A stretch of 64,000 nucleotides of DNA. Origin: Prorocentrum cordatum (taxonomy: Eukaryota; Sar; Dinophyceae; Prorocentrales; Prorocentraceae). A model generated the notes under the pieces. That model saw only the letters and a program-made list of their open reading frames with translations. It searched no databases and had not been told where the DNA came from. Made by a program: the position numbers and the translations under genes. Shown here piece by piece: positions 19,783 to 30,706 of this stretch. The stretch lies in the NCBI GenBank assembly GCA_963575745.1, contig CAUYUJ010018488.1, forward strand, positions 90,001-154,000, written 5' to 3'. The stretch's first letter is position 1; every line of letters begins with the position of its first letter.

Positions 19783-19799
19783 GCAGGGACGGCGCATCC

Positions 19800-21110
19800 T
19801 GGCCCACCATGTGGAGTGCCCGCCGACCTCCTCGGCGCCGCTTTGGATGCGGGCCGTCCGCAGGTGTCTCGCTCCCCCTCGCGCCGCTGTGCGAGGCGCG
19901 CGGGCTGGGCGGCTGCGCGAGCTACGGTCTGGCGCGGCCCGGGATCCCGCCAAGCGATGGCAGCTGGAGTATCTCTCCAGCCCTGACTGCCCCTTCTGCG
20001 AGGGGTCCCCCACGTGCACTCGCGGACACCAGTTCTACGAGTGTCCAACGATCCTGGAGACGGGCTCGCGGGAGGACTCCTCGGGCATCGAGTCGATCTC
20101 TGAGCAGGCTGCCAAGGTGCGCACCAGGCTCAAGGAGAGGGTCCACATCGGGGCTGGCGACCAGGACTGCGACAGGTTCGACGTCATCACGGGCATCCCG
20201 CAGATGCCCCATGAGGTCCCTGCTGCCAAGCGGGTCCAGGACTGCTACTGGTGGGGCGACTGGTCCTCGGACGAGAGCTCCAAGACCACCATCGTGTACC
20301 ACGACGGGTCGGGCTACGAGACGGCTTGGCAAGAATCAACGAGGTGTGGGTGGACCTGCGTGCAGGTGAGCTGTGACGGCCTCCCGCTTCGTGCGGCAGT
20401 TGGAGCTCTGCCGGGTGCGCGCCAGGCAGTCGGACGTGCTGAGCGCCGCGCGCTGCACTAGGCCCTGCTGCACGTGCCGCACCTCCGCTTCATGGTTGCT
20501 GACGTGGCGGCGCTGGCGCGCGAGCTCGACGCCCGGAGTGAGGACCAGGCGGCCTCGGGCAGCGAGTGCGCGGACATCTGGAGGGCCACCTTCGCGCTCA
20601 CGGGATGTGCATGCGGGGACGAGGCGCTGCAGGCCAGCGGCGTGCTGGTGCCCTGCGCACCTCGACCTCGAGACGTTCCTCGGCCAGCCCGAGCGGTTCG
20701 CCGAGGAGTTTCATGGCAACGAGTGGGCTGACTTCTTCGCCGAGGTGGGAGCTCGCCTGCACAGATTGCCAGACACCTTGCGAGACTTGTTCAAGGTGAA
20801 GCTCAGCGATGCCAAAGATGAGGCGAAGGCCCTGTCATGGCTCATGTCAGCAGTTGGCGAGCACACAGAAGCTGCCAGCTTGCTCGTGCCGCCCCGCGTT
20901 CGGCCAGTGACGACGGCCAGGCCTGTACAGTTGGTCGGGTCGCGTCACGACCTCGAGCGCCTCGGAGGCACGGTGCGGTGCAGGAGGTGTGCTGCGTCGG
21001 CGTCCACGGACGCCAACAGGGCCCGCCTGGCCTCCAGCACCCGTGTTCCCACGCGGCTGCAAGAAATGATGGCTCGGGCTCGAGCTCATCTCCCCTACTG
21101 TACTCTTCCT
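19800..21110 (+). pseudogene. Retroelement fragment: zinc motif, RNase H and C-terminus
   Basis: The + strand reads CPFCEGSPTCTRGHQFYECP near 19990-20048, a Cys/His knuckle, then YHDGSG (20296-20313), the first RNase H motif, and LPGARQAVGRAERRAL, where the second Glu is expected. After an in-frame TAG near 20459 the same frame continues HLRFMVADVAALARELDARS. A shift then moves to the frame with AHLDLETFLG and HGNEWADFFAEVGA, the last RNase H Asp. The order matches the C-terminal part of LINE ORF2 seen in the 9-15 kb element, but the sequence is different, so it is another family. No RT is seen before it; CCT tracts lie there instead. Confidence 0.6.
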
Positions 21111-21120
21111 CCGCCGCCCC

Positions 21121-21275
21121 TAGGGGACCGCATGCGAACCCTACCCCTACCCCCCACGATTTCTGAGGGGGAGGGGGGGGTTCACTTCGCTCGGGAGCTC
21201 CCGAACGAAGTGAACCCCACCCTCCCCCTCGGAAATCGTAGGGGGGCAGGGGTAGGGTTCGCATGCGGTCCCCTA
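21121..21275. mobile_element. Near-perfect palindrome of 155 bp
   Basis: The left arm starts TAGGGGACCGCATGCGAACC and the right arm ends with its reverse complement. The arms pair over about 78 bp each with few mismatches and meet at TCGGGAGCTCCCGA, itself a perfect palindrome. It encodes nothing and looks like a small fold-back transposon. Confidence 0.85.
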
Positions 21276-21477
21276 CCCTCTCCCCTCGGCGCGTGAGGAG
21301 GCCATCCGAGCCGCCCTTCGTGCTGCGGGTCCTTCGTGCTGCGTGCCATCCACGGCTGGAGAGACCTTGGATTCCGGGGCCTGCCGAGAGCCCGCGTGCC
21401 GTGCGGTGCGGGGACCCCCCTGTAGTGTCCGACAGGGGGGTCCCCTCTGGGGAGCTGGCCTCAGTGGCCAACCCTCT
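21276..21477. other. No gene seen
   Basis: Short unique stretch. It contains GGGGACCCCCCTGTAGTG and GACAGGGGGGTCCCC, a local inverted repeat near 21410-21445. Confidence 0.4.
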
Positions 21478-21575
21478 TCCTCTCCTCCTCCTCCTCCTGA
21501 TCCTCCTCCTCCTCCTCCTCCTCCTCCTCCTCCTCCTCCTCCGCCTCCTCCGCCTCCTCCGCTTCCTCCCCCGCC
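21478..21575. repeat. (CCT)n tract
   Basis: CCT units ending in CCGCCT variants. Confidence 0.95.
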
Positions 21576-21984
21576 TCCCCAATTCCTGCTCTTTAGTTTA
21601 AAACATCTCATTGTCGCACCCCGAGGCGTGTCGGTGAAGCGGGCAGGGGCTTCGCCAGCCCCCGAACCACCGTTTGAGCTTTGCCGTGGCCACCACGTGG
21701 TCACCGAGGGCCCGTACGTTTTTGTTTGCGATGCGGTGGATCAGCATCCGCTCGCCGGTCGCCCAGGCTGCTGAGCGACTGCCTGGATCAAATGACCTGG
21801 GCCTCTAGCCGTATCCGAATGACGGCTCTCGCTAATTTCCAGGGCTCCCGCCACCCCCGTACGTGAAATCCCTATCGGCGGGCACGGACCGCTAGGGCCC
21901 AGGAGATAGCCATATAATGTAGTGTAGTTCGTGGCTCTCTTTGGGGCTTGGCCTAGCCGCGCCCCTCCATGGAGTCATCAGTCT
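21576..21984. other. No gene seen
   Basis: Unique sequence, no recognisable coding. Confidence 0.4.
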
Positions 21985-22462
21985 GTCCGATCCTCCTCCT
22001 CCTCCTCCTCCTCCTCCTCCTCCTCCTCCTCCTGCTCCCCCTCGTCCTCCTCCTCGTCCTCCTCCTCGTCCTCCTCCTCCTCGTCCTCCTCGTCCTCCTC
22101 GTCCTCCTCGTCCTCCTCCCTCCTCCTCCTCCTCCTCCTCCCTCTCCCTCTCCTCCTCCTCCTCCTCCTCCTCCTCCTCCTCTCCTCCTCCTCCTCCTCC
22201 TCCTCCTCCTCCTCCCCCTCCTCTCCTCCTCCTCCCTCCCTCCCTCCCTCCCTCCCTCCCCCTCCCTCCCTCCCTCCTCCTCCTCCTCCTCCTCCTCCCC
22301 TCCTCCTCCTCCTCCTCCCTCCTCCTCCTCCTCCTCCTCCTCCTCCTCCTCCTCCTCCTCCTCCTCCTCCTCCTCCTCCTCCTCCCCTCCTCCTCCTCCT
22401 CCTCCTCCTCCTCCTCCTCCTCCTCCTCCTCCTCCTCCTCCTCCTCCTCCTCCCTCCCCCCA
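21985..22462. repeat. (CCT)n tract of about 480 bp
   Basis: The longest CCT tract of the window, with CGTCCT units near 22045-22115 and CCCT units near 22230-22275. It is all pyrimidine apart from rare G. Confidence 0.97.
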
Positions 22463-23037
22463 CTCGGCACTCGCCACCGTCTGTTAAGAAATAACCGTGG
22501 ACCCCCTCGCATCCCACGTCGGATTCAATTTGGGCTTACGTCGGATTCGCGCCGGACTTTCGCTGGAGCATCGCGGCAAGAACGTCGACCCACATCTTCC
22601 GGAGCGGACGTGTGGACTAGACAGTGCAAGTAATACGCGTCCTGCGAGGCTTCCAGGATTCTCCTCATCGCCCTTTCCTCCCATCCTACCCTCGTCGCCC
22701 CCCTGCTCCTTTCCCCCGCACTCACCCCCTCATCTCTTCAGCACGCACCATTCGAGCTCTCGAGCTGACAACACCTGCAAGCGGGAACCATGGTTGGCTC
22801 AGCATTGAAAGTGCCGGCCTCTGCACGCCTAGCATTTCATGAGACAGGCGGCGCCGAAAATATCATCTCACACCTAAGATTCAATTGTGCTGGCCAGTGC
22901 CCGCTCTTGAGACTGGCGCTGGGGGCACGCAACTCCGACTAGCCTTCGGGGAGGAGGGGGGGGGCAAGGGAGAACAGGGTGAGGGGGGGGAAGGGGGGGG
23001 ACATCGACTACGCTGCAGTGCGAACTTCTTCTCGGTG
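22463..23037. other. No gene seen
   Basis: Unique sequence with G-runs near 22955-23000. No protein recognised. Confidence 0.4.
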
Positions 23038-24030
23038 TTACCCCCCGGTCTGCCTCGCCATGTTCCGCCGCGGGGCATTGCTCATGGTGACCGATCCCCC
23101 CGCGTGACGAAGAAGCTCCGCGATGATCTTAACCAAGGAGATGTATTGTCCCGCCGCCTTCATCAAGCTGTGAGCATCTCGAGCAGGCCCGCCTGGAACT
23201 CGTAAAGATTCCCGGCTGCGTGTGTCTGTTGAGTTGCCACCGCGTCCTCCTCGTGGAGGCCCTGGGGCACGAAGATGGCCTTTGGCAAGTCTAACAAAAT
23301 CCTGCTGCGAGGGTCCTGCCCTGGGCGCTCTATGCAAGGGAGGGTACGACCTTCCTTGATCGACCCGCTGAGTTCCACCAGTGTAGACTTCCCCATCATG
23401 TGCTTGATCCCGCCTGGGATGTTAACGAATTGCTGCGTGCGCGGATCAACTTCGCGATAGCTGTAGCTCTCGAGAGCACACACTGTGGCGAAATGATTCT
23501 GGACAGCTGATCCCGCCACTTCGGTCTGGGGGTCGGCTTTGCGATCCCTCTAATAATCCTCCCATGATTCCGCCATTGCTCGGGTGCTTCTTTATCACTG
23601 GGTGCTTTCTGAAAACGATAATCTTCGTGAACGTGCCGTTCCCGAGGGTCCAGACCCGGGCCTCCAGCTGCACCACCAGGTGGTTCCTTACTCCGCGCGT
23701 TTCCTCATCCTCGTGCATCGTCCGCTTGAGAGCGTCTTGTCCCCCCCCCACCACGGATCACGCTTTTGGTCCTCGGCCTGATGAGGTGCGCCATCGGAAC
23801 TATGACACCAAGAGACTGAGCAGTACAAAGTTCTCCAACAGTGCTCGGACATAAAACATAATACCAACGCTGTTCAAGCATGTCTGGAACATCTTGCAAA
23901 TCAGCGACATTGGGCGAGGCAGGTAACTCCGAAGGCGTGTGCGATCCCTTGGACAGCAGCCCATGTGAGTAGAAGTCAACCCGTGAGCTTGCGCCTCTCT
24001 GCGATCTCGAAGAGCACTCCGCCACAACGC
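23038..24030 (-). pseudogene. Frameshifted coding-like region, product unknown
   Basis: On the minus strand three frames in turn read as ordinary protein. SPNVADLQDVPDMLEQRWYY comes first. After a frame change at a run of nine C near 23740 it continues DALKRTMHEDEETRGVRN and LEARVWTLGNGTFTKIIVF. A later frame gives NHFATVCALESYSYREVDP and LLDLPKAIFVPQGLHEEDAV, and after another change near 23190 AGQYISLVKIIAELLRHAGG. The pieces are in order and of normal composition, so one decayed or badly assembled coding sequence is likely. No family recognised. Because it directly follows a retroelement-like segment on the same strand it may belong to it. Confidence 0.4.
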
Positions 24031-24039
24031 GCAACTTAG

Positions 24040-24696
24040 TTATGCGCGTATGCGTCGCCAGCCTGCCGAGGCGGAGCACACGCCATGCGCGCCGACCCCA
24101 CGGCGGAAGCCAGACGCGACTGCAACTGCCGACGGGCATCCCGCGCGACCACGCACAGGGCCATCTGCACGCAGCGCTGCGCAGATGAACTGGCCCACAC
24201 CCCGATGGGAGTCCCTGGGCTCCCGCCCTCCGCCATGCAGAACAGGGGCTCGCGGGGCTCCATGGGGTCCGAGCGCAAAACATCCTCCCGGAACGCTTCG
24301 AAAAGCGAAGGGGAACTCCCCCCTGTCCGTTCCAGTAAGTCCCCCCCAGACTCCAAGACACAAGCGGCATCGACATCTTGCCGCCGCTGCACTGCCCAAA
24401 GATTGAGGTAGGCGCCACTTTCCACTCCTTGTCAAATATCTCGTCTCCTGGAACATTCCAGCAACACAGGACAGGAACTGGACAGACCCATCTAGATGCG
24501 ATGCAACCTGTTTGGGCCAAATTAGGAGCCAGATCCGAAGCTCTATAGCGAACTTGCGAATGCCCAACTTCTGACAAAGCTGATGATTGGTAAACGTGCG
24601 TGCGTGTGCCCTTCCTAAGACGTCGCCCTCCCTTTTCACCAGCATTCTCACACGTTTGGTTACACGCGAGTCCCGGACATGCCCGCAGTGCAACAC
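24040..24696 (-). pseudogene. Possible LINE ORF2 C-terminal fragment
   Basis: The minus strand reads RDSRVTKRVRMLVKREGDV, then FTNHQLCQKLGIRKFAIELR and VQFLSCVAGMF. A Cys-x2-Cys pair (HCGHV with an upstream Cys) followed by a helical block with an ELRI-type motif resembles the region after RT in dinoflagellate LINEs. The later part of the frame is GC-rich and unconvincing. Assignment is tentative. Confidence 0.35.
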
Positions 24697-24754
24697 TGCA
24701 GCGCACTGAAAACAGCATTGGCGATGTGCCCCCTGGAGGTGTCAGCTTCCACGC

Positions 24755-24905
24755 CCCCGACACCAGAAGAAGAAACAAAAAGCCACGGAGCGCGCCAGGG
24801 GCGGCGCAGGAGGCGCCGCCGGGGGGGCCCAGCGCAGATCGAAGAGATCTGCGCGGAGCGCCAACAGTTCATGTTTATGGAATTTCGTTTCTCTTCTTCG
24901 AGACA
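24755..24905. mobile_element. T-shaped fold-back element, copy E (left arm reduced)
   Basis: The right part contains CCCAGCGCAGATCGAAGAGA, CTGCGCGGAGCGCCAACAG and TTCATGTTTATGGAATTTCG, then CTTCTTCG as in copy B. Inner sequence GAGCGCGCCAGGGGCGGCGC and GGAGGCGCCGCC is present. The left arm is shortened to AGAAGAAGAAACAAAAAGCC. Confidence 0.7.
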
Positions 24906-25447
24906 CATCCCCATAATCTTGTGGATGCCATGACATTGGACACTCTAACAATCCGATCATTTAATCAACGATGTGCTTCAAAGGTGTGACACATGTTCTA
25001 AAAATGTTTCAGACGTGTTTTCAACATATTTAAAACATAAGTGACACATCTTTTAGATATCAGAAAATTGTTTGGCAGCACGCTTTCTCTCCATTCATCC
25101 ACTTCCACAACCATAATCGAAGAACAAGTATCCACCCAATTCGCATAGTTTGCAAACGCCGCTCCGCCTCAGTCCCTATGGGTGCAGCCGGCCAACCGTC
25201 TCGCTCCGTAATAGCAGAACACCTATACAACGCATTGCCAGCCACTGCGTCCTCGGATGCCGCGAGGATTCGCTGGGCGCCCTACGCCCCAGCACAGACT
25301 CAAAAGGCTAGATTTGTGCTGCTTGCTTTCGTTGTGCGTGACCGCGCGACCTCCGATTCAAAAATAGCAGCTCGATGTTGCCGTTCGCTCCCTGCTTGAT
25401 TGGCCCGATACGTCGGCCCGCTTCCTACATATCCCGAATTAATGTTC
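24906..25447. other. No gene seen; AT-richer
   Basis: Unique sequence with several ACATGTT/TGTTTTCAACAT-type short inverted repeats near 24990-25050. Confidence 0.4.
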
Positions 25448-26014
25448 TCAAAATGACGTCCACGACGAAGCCTGTGTTGCCGACGGTGCCAACCGTAGGC
25501 GATGGGGTTCCTCCAACAACACGTCCGAGTGAGCCCCCCCGTAACAAAACAACTGTTCAAAATGCTGCCGGATCGGATCGGCATATGCCCACATGAACAA
25601 GGCTGGGCCGGCCACGCCCCCTAGAAATACTCCCCCTAGGTTGAATCCAGAAGGCCAACAAGCAATCTGGAGGTAGAACACAACTGTTGAACACCCTATC
25701 CCACCCAAGCTGCCAATCCGGTGGGCACACGCCGGAATCACTGTTGCGCTTTCCGGGCGCCTCAAAGCGATCCCCCCGTGAACCCAAGGAAGAGCCTTCC
25801 ACGAGAGAGACATAGCAACAATTGTGTAACATATCCCCTGAAAGCAGAACGCCATGATCATGCGTTCGGCATCGCACTCGCTCTTAGAATTGTGCTGTGG
25901 TATACGGCCTGCGTCAGCAACGTGCCACATATATGGCGTATGATTCCAAGCTGGGCACGTGACCAACAACCGTTGAAGTAGCCCCGCGTCCGTTTTGGAA
26001 AATGATCGACCCAA
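25448..26014 (-). CDS. Hypothetical membrane protein or exon, 188 codons
   Basis: Open minus-strand frame with ordinary amino-acid usage, unlike the repeat-derived frames nearby. Hydrophobic stretches are at about residues 52-72 (MIMAFCFQGICYTIVAMSL), 101-120 (GSLGGIGCSTVVFYLQIACW) and 124-143 (FNLGGVFLGGVAGPALFMWA), so a multi-pass membrane segment is possible. Just upstream another frame reads EPRGFGFAEDWVDHFPKRTR (up to 26094), which may be a neighbouring exon or a frameshifted continuation. I do not recognise the family, and the Met at 26014 is only the first in the frame. Confidence 0.35.
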   Translation of the reverse strand: MGRSFSKTDAGLLQRLLVTCPAWNHTPYMWHVADAGRIPQHNSKSECDAERMIMAFCFQGICYTIVAMSLSWKALPWVHGGIALRRPESATVIPACAHRIGSLGGIGCSTVVFYLQIACWPSGFNLGGVFLGGVAGPALFMWAYADPIRQHFEQLFCYGGAHSDVLLEEPHRLRLAPSATQASSWTSF

Positions 26015-26327
26015 TCTTCAGCAAACCCAAACCCACGAGGTTCTGGGCGGACTTCTTTGTTAACCCAGCCTGGGTACAAGAGAACTCGTAGCACCTACAC
26101 TGGACACGACCACGATGGCCATGTTTTCCAGAGGTTCATGTTCCATTTGTTGCTTCTCACTGTGTTCTCATCATCTTGACGAGTAAGATCAATATCCACA
26201 CCACAATCTCGAACAAGTCGCGGATGCAATGCGACTCACTGCTTCCGACGCGCGCGCCACTGCATCCCCTTGCCTCGGACACATGTCTCATCTTGTCAGC
26301 CTGGGTTTCTCCCTGGGCTTCTGCCTT

Positions 26328-27334
26328 CTAGAAGCGAGCTAGTCTGTGTACTTTGTAATGGTCCCCGCGCCACATGGGTTTTGCGAGCTCTTCCGACCTT
26401 CGTGCTTCAATATCCTCCCACTGCCGTCTTGCAGTCACCCGTAAAGCCCGAAGACGACGAACGTGTTCAGAAGATAGACTCCTCCTCCTTCGAAGCATGT
26501 CCTTGGGTGAGTTGTTCCCAAAGGTGCCGACATTCCAACAACACAAATCATGAACGCGTTGCGCGTAGAGCGTCCTGTACTCCGTGTGCAAAAAAAGATC
26601 GGCGAAAACACTTCTCCAAATTTGCGTTGGTTGTGGTCATAATCTGGCTGTTCAAGCTATCTACGTTTCCGTTCTCCATACACACTTCTGATTAATTCAT
26701 GTGCGGACGACTGTGCTGTTCGAGCGCATCAAAAAACCAATACGCGGCCACCCGCGATGGAACTTCCCGATTCGGACGACGAAGACCTTGTAAGCTGGAC
26801 GCCGAGTCACGGAGAACAACAGCGGACACCTGGACAGGCCGATGGTCCTGGGGATGAGCACCTACATGGAGTTGGCGCCGTCGCACCGCTCTCCCACCAA
26901 ACATTCCACCACGGGCACAAATCAACGAGGCCCAGAACTTGATCGATTGCAATAGTAGTGCGTGCCGACGACGTGCCCGAGTGCTCTGGAAAAGCTCGTA
27001 CAATCCAGAGCTGCTGATACAGGACGAAGACCTTGCAACGAAGCCTTCTGAGGAACACCACTGTTGAGATCTGTGAACACAAATTGTATTATCTGACGTT
27101 TCGAAACCACCTCATGAATCTGGGTTTGAAACCACTCCACGCTGGCGTCCACACTTTCTTCGATGTCTGCTTAGCGTCACGCTCAGAAACCCGGGAAAGG
27201 AAATATGCTGCAAGGAGAAGAAGATGATCGCTTCTTCGCAGAACTCGCCCGGCTGCTACTTTACCTTCCAATGTGTTGGGAATCGCAATCCCCTGTTTCA
27301 CACTGTGCATTGCAATCCTGCAAATGCGCAACAC
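26328..27334 (-). other. Coding-like minus-strand segments, product unknown
   Basis: Successive short frames look like protein: SEHVRRLRALRVTARRQWED (to 26591), VVLRDSASSLQGLRRPNREV (to 27003), VFVLYQQLWIVRAFPEHSG and LGLVDLCPWWNVWWESGA (to 27082), and YFLSRVSERDAKQTSK (to 27334). They could be exons of the same gene as the membrane-like frame at 25448-26014, or fragments of a decayed gene. Splice sites were not worked out. Confidence 0.3.
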
Positions 27335-27510
27335 ACCGGTAATACCACACGATTTGTTGATATACTTACCATGCGTCTACCCAAACTCGATCACCATGTA
27401 GCCAGAAACATTGTCTACCCCCGCCGTCCATTCAGCACCCGCCTTCCCCTGAGTACCCGTCAGCACAATAAAGTCACCATTCGGGAGAGCATCACTGATG
27501 TCCTGGAGGC
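27335..27510. other. No gene seen
   Basis: Unique sequence leading into the TG array. Confidence 0.4.
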
Positions 27511-27662
27511 TTTGACGTGTGTGTGTGGTGTGTGTGTGTGTGCGTGCGTGCGTGTGTGTGTGTGTGAGAGTGTGTGTGTGTGTGTGTGTGTTTGTGTGTT
27601 TGTGTTTATGTTTGTGTTTGTGCTTGTGTTTGTGTGTGTTTGTGCTTGTGCTTGTGTGTGAG
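27511..27662. repeat. (TG)n array with TTTGTGC variants
   Basis: TGTGTG with interspersed TGCGTG, GAGTG and TTTGTG units; encodes only Cys/Val repeats. Confidence 0.9.
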
Positions 27663-27819
27663 CTGCCTAAGGTTTAAACTGCACAAGTCGAAGAAGCCCA
27701 GTCATGAGGAGGTTGCGCCGCAGCCTCCTCCCATCAACGCAAGGAACTCGGAGTGAGGCGGCTGGATCTCATCCACACTGCCAGGACAACGGCTGCGATG
27801 CTGCTTGATCCACGTGCCC

Positions 27820-27924
27820 TCTCCCCCTCCTCCTCCCCCTCCTCCCCCTCCTCACCACCCCTTCTGCCCTTCCCTCCCCCCTCCCCCCCCCCCCTGCCCC
27901 TCCCCCCTCGCTCCCCCTCGCCTT
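27820..27924. repeat. C-rich pyrimidine tract
   Basis: CCCCT and CCT blocks, including a run of ten C near 27885. Confidence 0.85.
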
Positions 27925-27958
27925 CAGTCGGGCGCGTCCCCCTACAGGGGGATTTTGG
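27925..27958 (+). repeat. Dispersed TCCCCCTACAG element, copy 2
   Basis: CAGTCGGGCGCGTCCCCCTA then CAGGGGGATTTTGG, one or two changes from the copies at 8003 and 57288. The A-rich tail of those copies is absent here. Confidence 0.65.
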
Positions 27959-28354
27959 ACGACCCCGACATCCGGCGTCTCGATTTGTTCGAGGCACGGG
28001 CCCCCAACCTTTCGACCACTTCCCCGGGACCGGTGTCTCGTCCCGAGTCGTTCTTTGACGGCCTCGCGAGGCCCTGTAAGGGCCCCGAGAGGCCGAAAAC
28101 TGTGAAAAGCCTCCGTCTCGATTTTGTTCGAGACGCCAGGATGCCTGGGGAAAAATGAAGCCCTCGCCCTCCCCGGGCAGCACGCCGCACGGAAAGCGCG
28201 CGCACCCGACGCGGCGACCACGCCCAGCGCCAGGCGCCCCTGCCTCGACCTCACGGACCAGGCTCGCCGCGGCGGCCCGGGCGCGTCCGCGCGCTCCTCC
28301 CCGCCGGCCGGGGAGGGGGCGAGGGGTGTACGGTTTCTCCCGGGGCCGCAGGCG
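27959..28354. other. No gene seen; local duplication
   Basis: GCGTCTCGATTTGTTCGAGGC near 27975 resembles CCGTCTCGATTTTGTTCGAG near 28111, about 135 bp apart. No coding recognised. Confidence 0.4.
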
Positions 28355-28545
28355 ACCCGAGGAGGAGGAGGGCGAGGAGGAGGGCGAGGAGGGCGAGGAG
28401 GGCGAGGAGGAGGAGGAGGAGGAGGGCGAGGAGGAGGAGGAGGAGGAGGAGGAGGAGGAGGGGAGGGGTAGGGGGAGGAGGGGGGGGAGGAGGGGGGAGG
28501 AGGGGAGGAGGAGGAGGAGGAGGAGGAGGACGAGGAGGAGGACGG
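28355..28545. repeat. (GGA)n tract with GGCGAG units
   Basis: Purine-rich on the + strand, the reverse of most tracts in the window. Confidence 0.95.
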
Positions 28546-29430
28546 GTCGCCTAAGCCCTTCGGAGAAACCCTTCAGCGAGGGGGCTGGGGACGGCGGAGT
28601 GATGGGGAGAGGAGGGGTGCCAGACTCCCCAGAGATCCTGGCGTCTCCTTTCCTCGAGGTGGGTCTTTCCGCCCAGCTTCGGGTCCCCTTCGGGCCCCGG
28701 CCCTCACAGATCCATCCAGCTCGAGAAATGGCGCAGAACTCCCGGCGGGTCTGTCGAGGCCGGTCGGACTACCCGGTGGGGGCTGTCGGTGCGCAGCCCG
28801 AACCCTTACCTGTCGGCCTCGACCTGGGCTCGGGCAGGGAGCGCTTAGGCAGGGAGCGCTCGGGTGGTCGGAGGAGGAGGAGGCCGCTTCACAAGAGTGG
28901 CCCTCAGGAGAGGGAGGTGTCGAGCATCCAGCTGGGTTCGTTCCCCGACCCCACCCTGGGGAGAGCCATGCCCTCTGCGTGACGCACCCCGAAGCGCGCC
29001 CTTGCTCCGACCGGCGGACTGGGCCGGGGCACGCTGAAGAGAGAGCAATGGCCAGGGCACTGCACGCGAGCGCCCGGGAGGAAGAGGAAGGGGGGGTGCG
29101 GGGGGAAGTCGGAAGGATAGGGGACAGGCGAGATACCGAGGTCTTCGGGCGTTTTTGGCCCTCGCTGGGCAACAGGAGGCCTCCAGGCCGATCGGAACCG
29201 TGGAGGACCTCAGAAGACACTGGGCGATCCCAGACAACCTTCGGCACGAAAAATCGTCGCGGTTGCGGTCTCGCAAATTTCGGCCCTTGTGGGGTTCGGC
29301 TTCGGGGCCGGAGATACTCTCAACCAACGGCCTCGGACGCAAGACCGATCCCGGCAAAAGGATGTGGTTCTTCAGGGGCCCTCGAATTGCACGACTAAAG
29401 GAGCCAGGAGTCTGAAGGAAGATCGAAGAG
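28546..29430. other. No gene seen
   Basis: GC-rich sequence with open frames on both strands that match nothing. Confidence 0.4.
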
Positions 29431-30668
29431 GGAAGGGAGTGGGGAGGGGGATATGGAGGAGAGAGAGGAACGAACCAACGAAATGCCACGCAATGCAAGT
29501 CTTGCCAAAGCAACGCGGGTACACAGCGAGGCAATGCAGTGCGAAGTGCACGGCACACTCCAATGCGACACGTGTGAGGCCGAACCAAATCACATCAAAG
29601 CAACAAATCACACGTACATCAATGAAGTGCGGCGCTCTGTACATACATAAGAAACAAAGAACGCAATGCTCATCAAGCCAATGCGACTCACAGCACATGC
29701 TTTGCGCGAGACAGGGCAATCAAACATGTACCGATTGCAAGACTTTGCAGCTAGAGTACGTTATGTAACTAAGGTTCAACTTGTGTGTAGGCCAATGTGT
29801 AGCTCGACGTTTGCTTGCCTGTCCAACGAACAACTCCGCATTCCCCAACCAGTGCTTCTTTGAACATGAAAAGCATTTCCAAGGCTACTTCGAACTGGCC
29901 CTCGGTGCCGAAAACCCCAGCGAGCCCAGAGCGCAACCCTTAATGCCTCCCGCCCCTCTGGTGGCCCTCGGCGCCGCGCTTCCAGGCCCACGTGCCGCCA
30001 TGGCCTTCCTGCCCCACTGGCCTGGCGGCACTGCACTCCTCGATGGCTGCTCAGACGCCGACGGCTTGGTTTCCAGCACGGAGCTCTATGGCCTCCTGCC
30101 ACACGTGGTCCTCGGTGTCGCACTCTTCGGCACTCTTGACCCACTGACCCCTGGGTGCCACACCTTGCGGTGGCTGCTCGGGCTCCAGTGGCTTGGCTTC
30201 CTGTGGAGCCGCATGGTTGGCCACACGCGAAAGGATCCACAAAGAAAACCCGCCCACACATAAAGGTCCAAGCACATAGGTTTACAACCGCTTCCGCGCA
30301 CCCCACTAATGACCAGTGCGGGGGTTTGCGCGCTGGCATCCGCGGATTCGCCATGGGTTTCCTCTGCGCCGCGTTCCGATGTTTTTCCCGCAAAAGCCTG
30401 GGGAGGATGGGCGCTTCCCCGCGGGATGCCCACACTTATCTAGTACGCACACAACTCGTTCGCTCCTTCCCTTTTGCTCCAGGAGCGGCTGGCGGCGCGC
30501 ACAAGGGGGTGGGTACGAAGAGGGAGAGGGCGGCCTTGCAAGGACCCAAGGATATGCATTGAAACCTCCCCTCCCTCTCTTACGCCTGCTAGGGCCCCCC
30601 GACCACTTCTAAGACGCACCCCGCCTTCCTCTCAAGGCCACGCCCTGCGCGCACCACCAAAGCAGGAA
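29431..30668. other. No gene recognised
   Basis: From 29470 to 29720 the word CAATGC or close variants recurs irregularly. From 29780 to 30440 both strands are open. A minus-strand stretch around 30051-30275 reads SLWILSRVANHAAPQEAKP and could be an exon, but there is no family match. Confidence 0.3.
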
Positions 30669-30670
30669 CA

Positions 30671-30705
<35 letters not shown>

Positions 30706-30706
30706 T
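30669..30706. repeat. (CAG)n tract
   Basis: About 12 CAG units. Confidence 0.9.
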
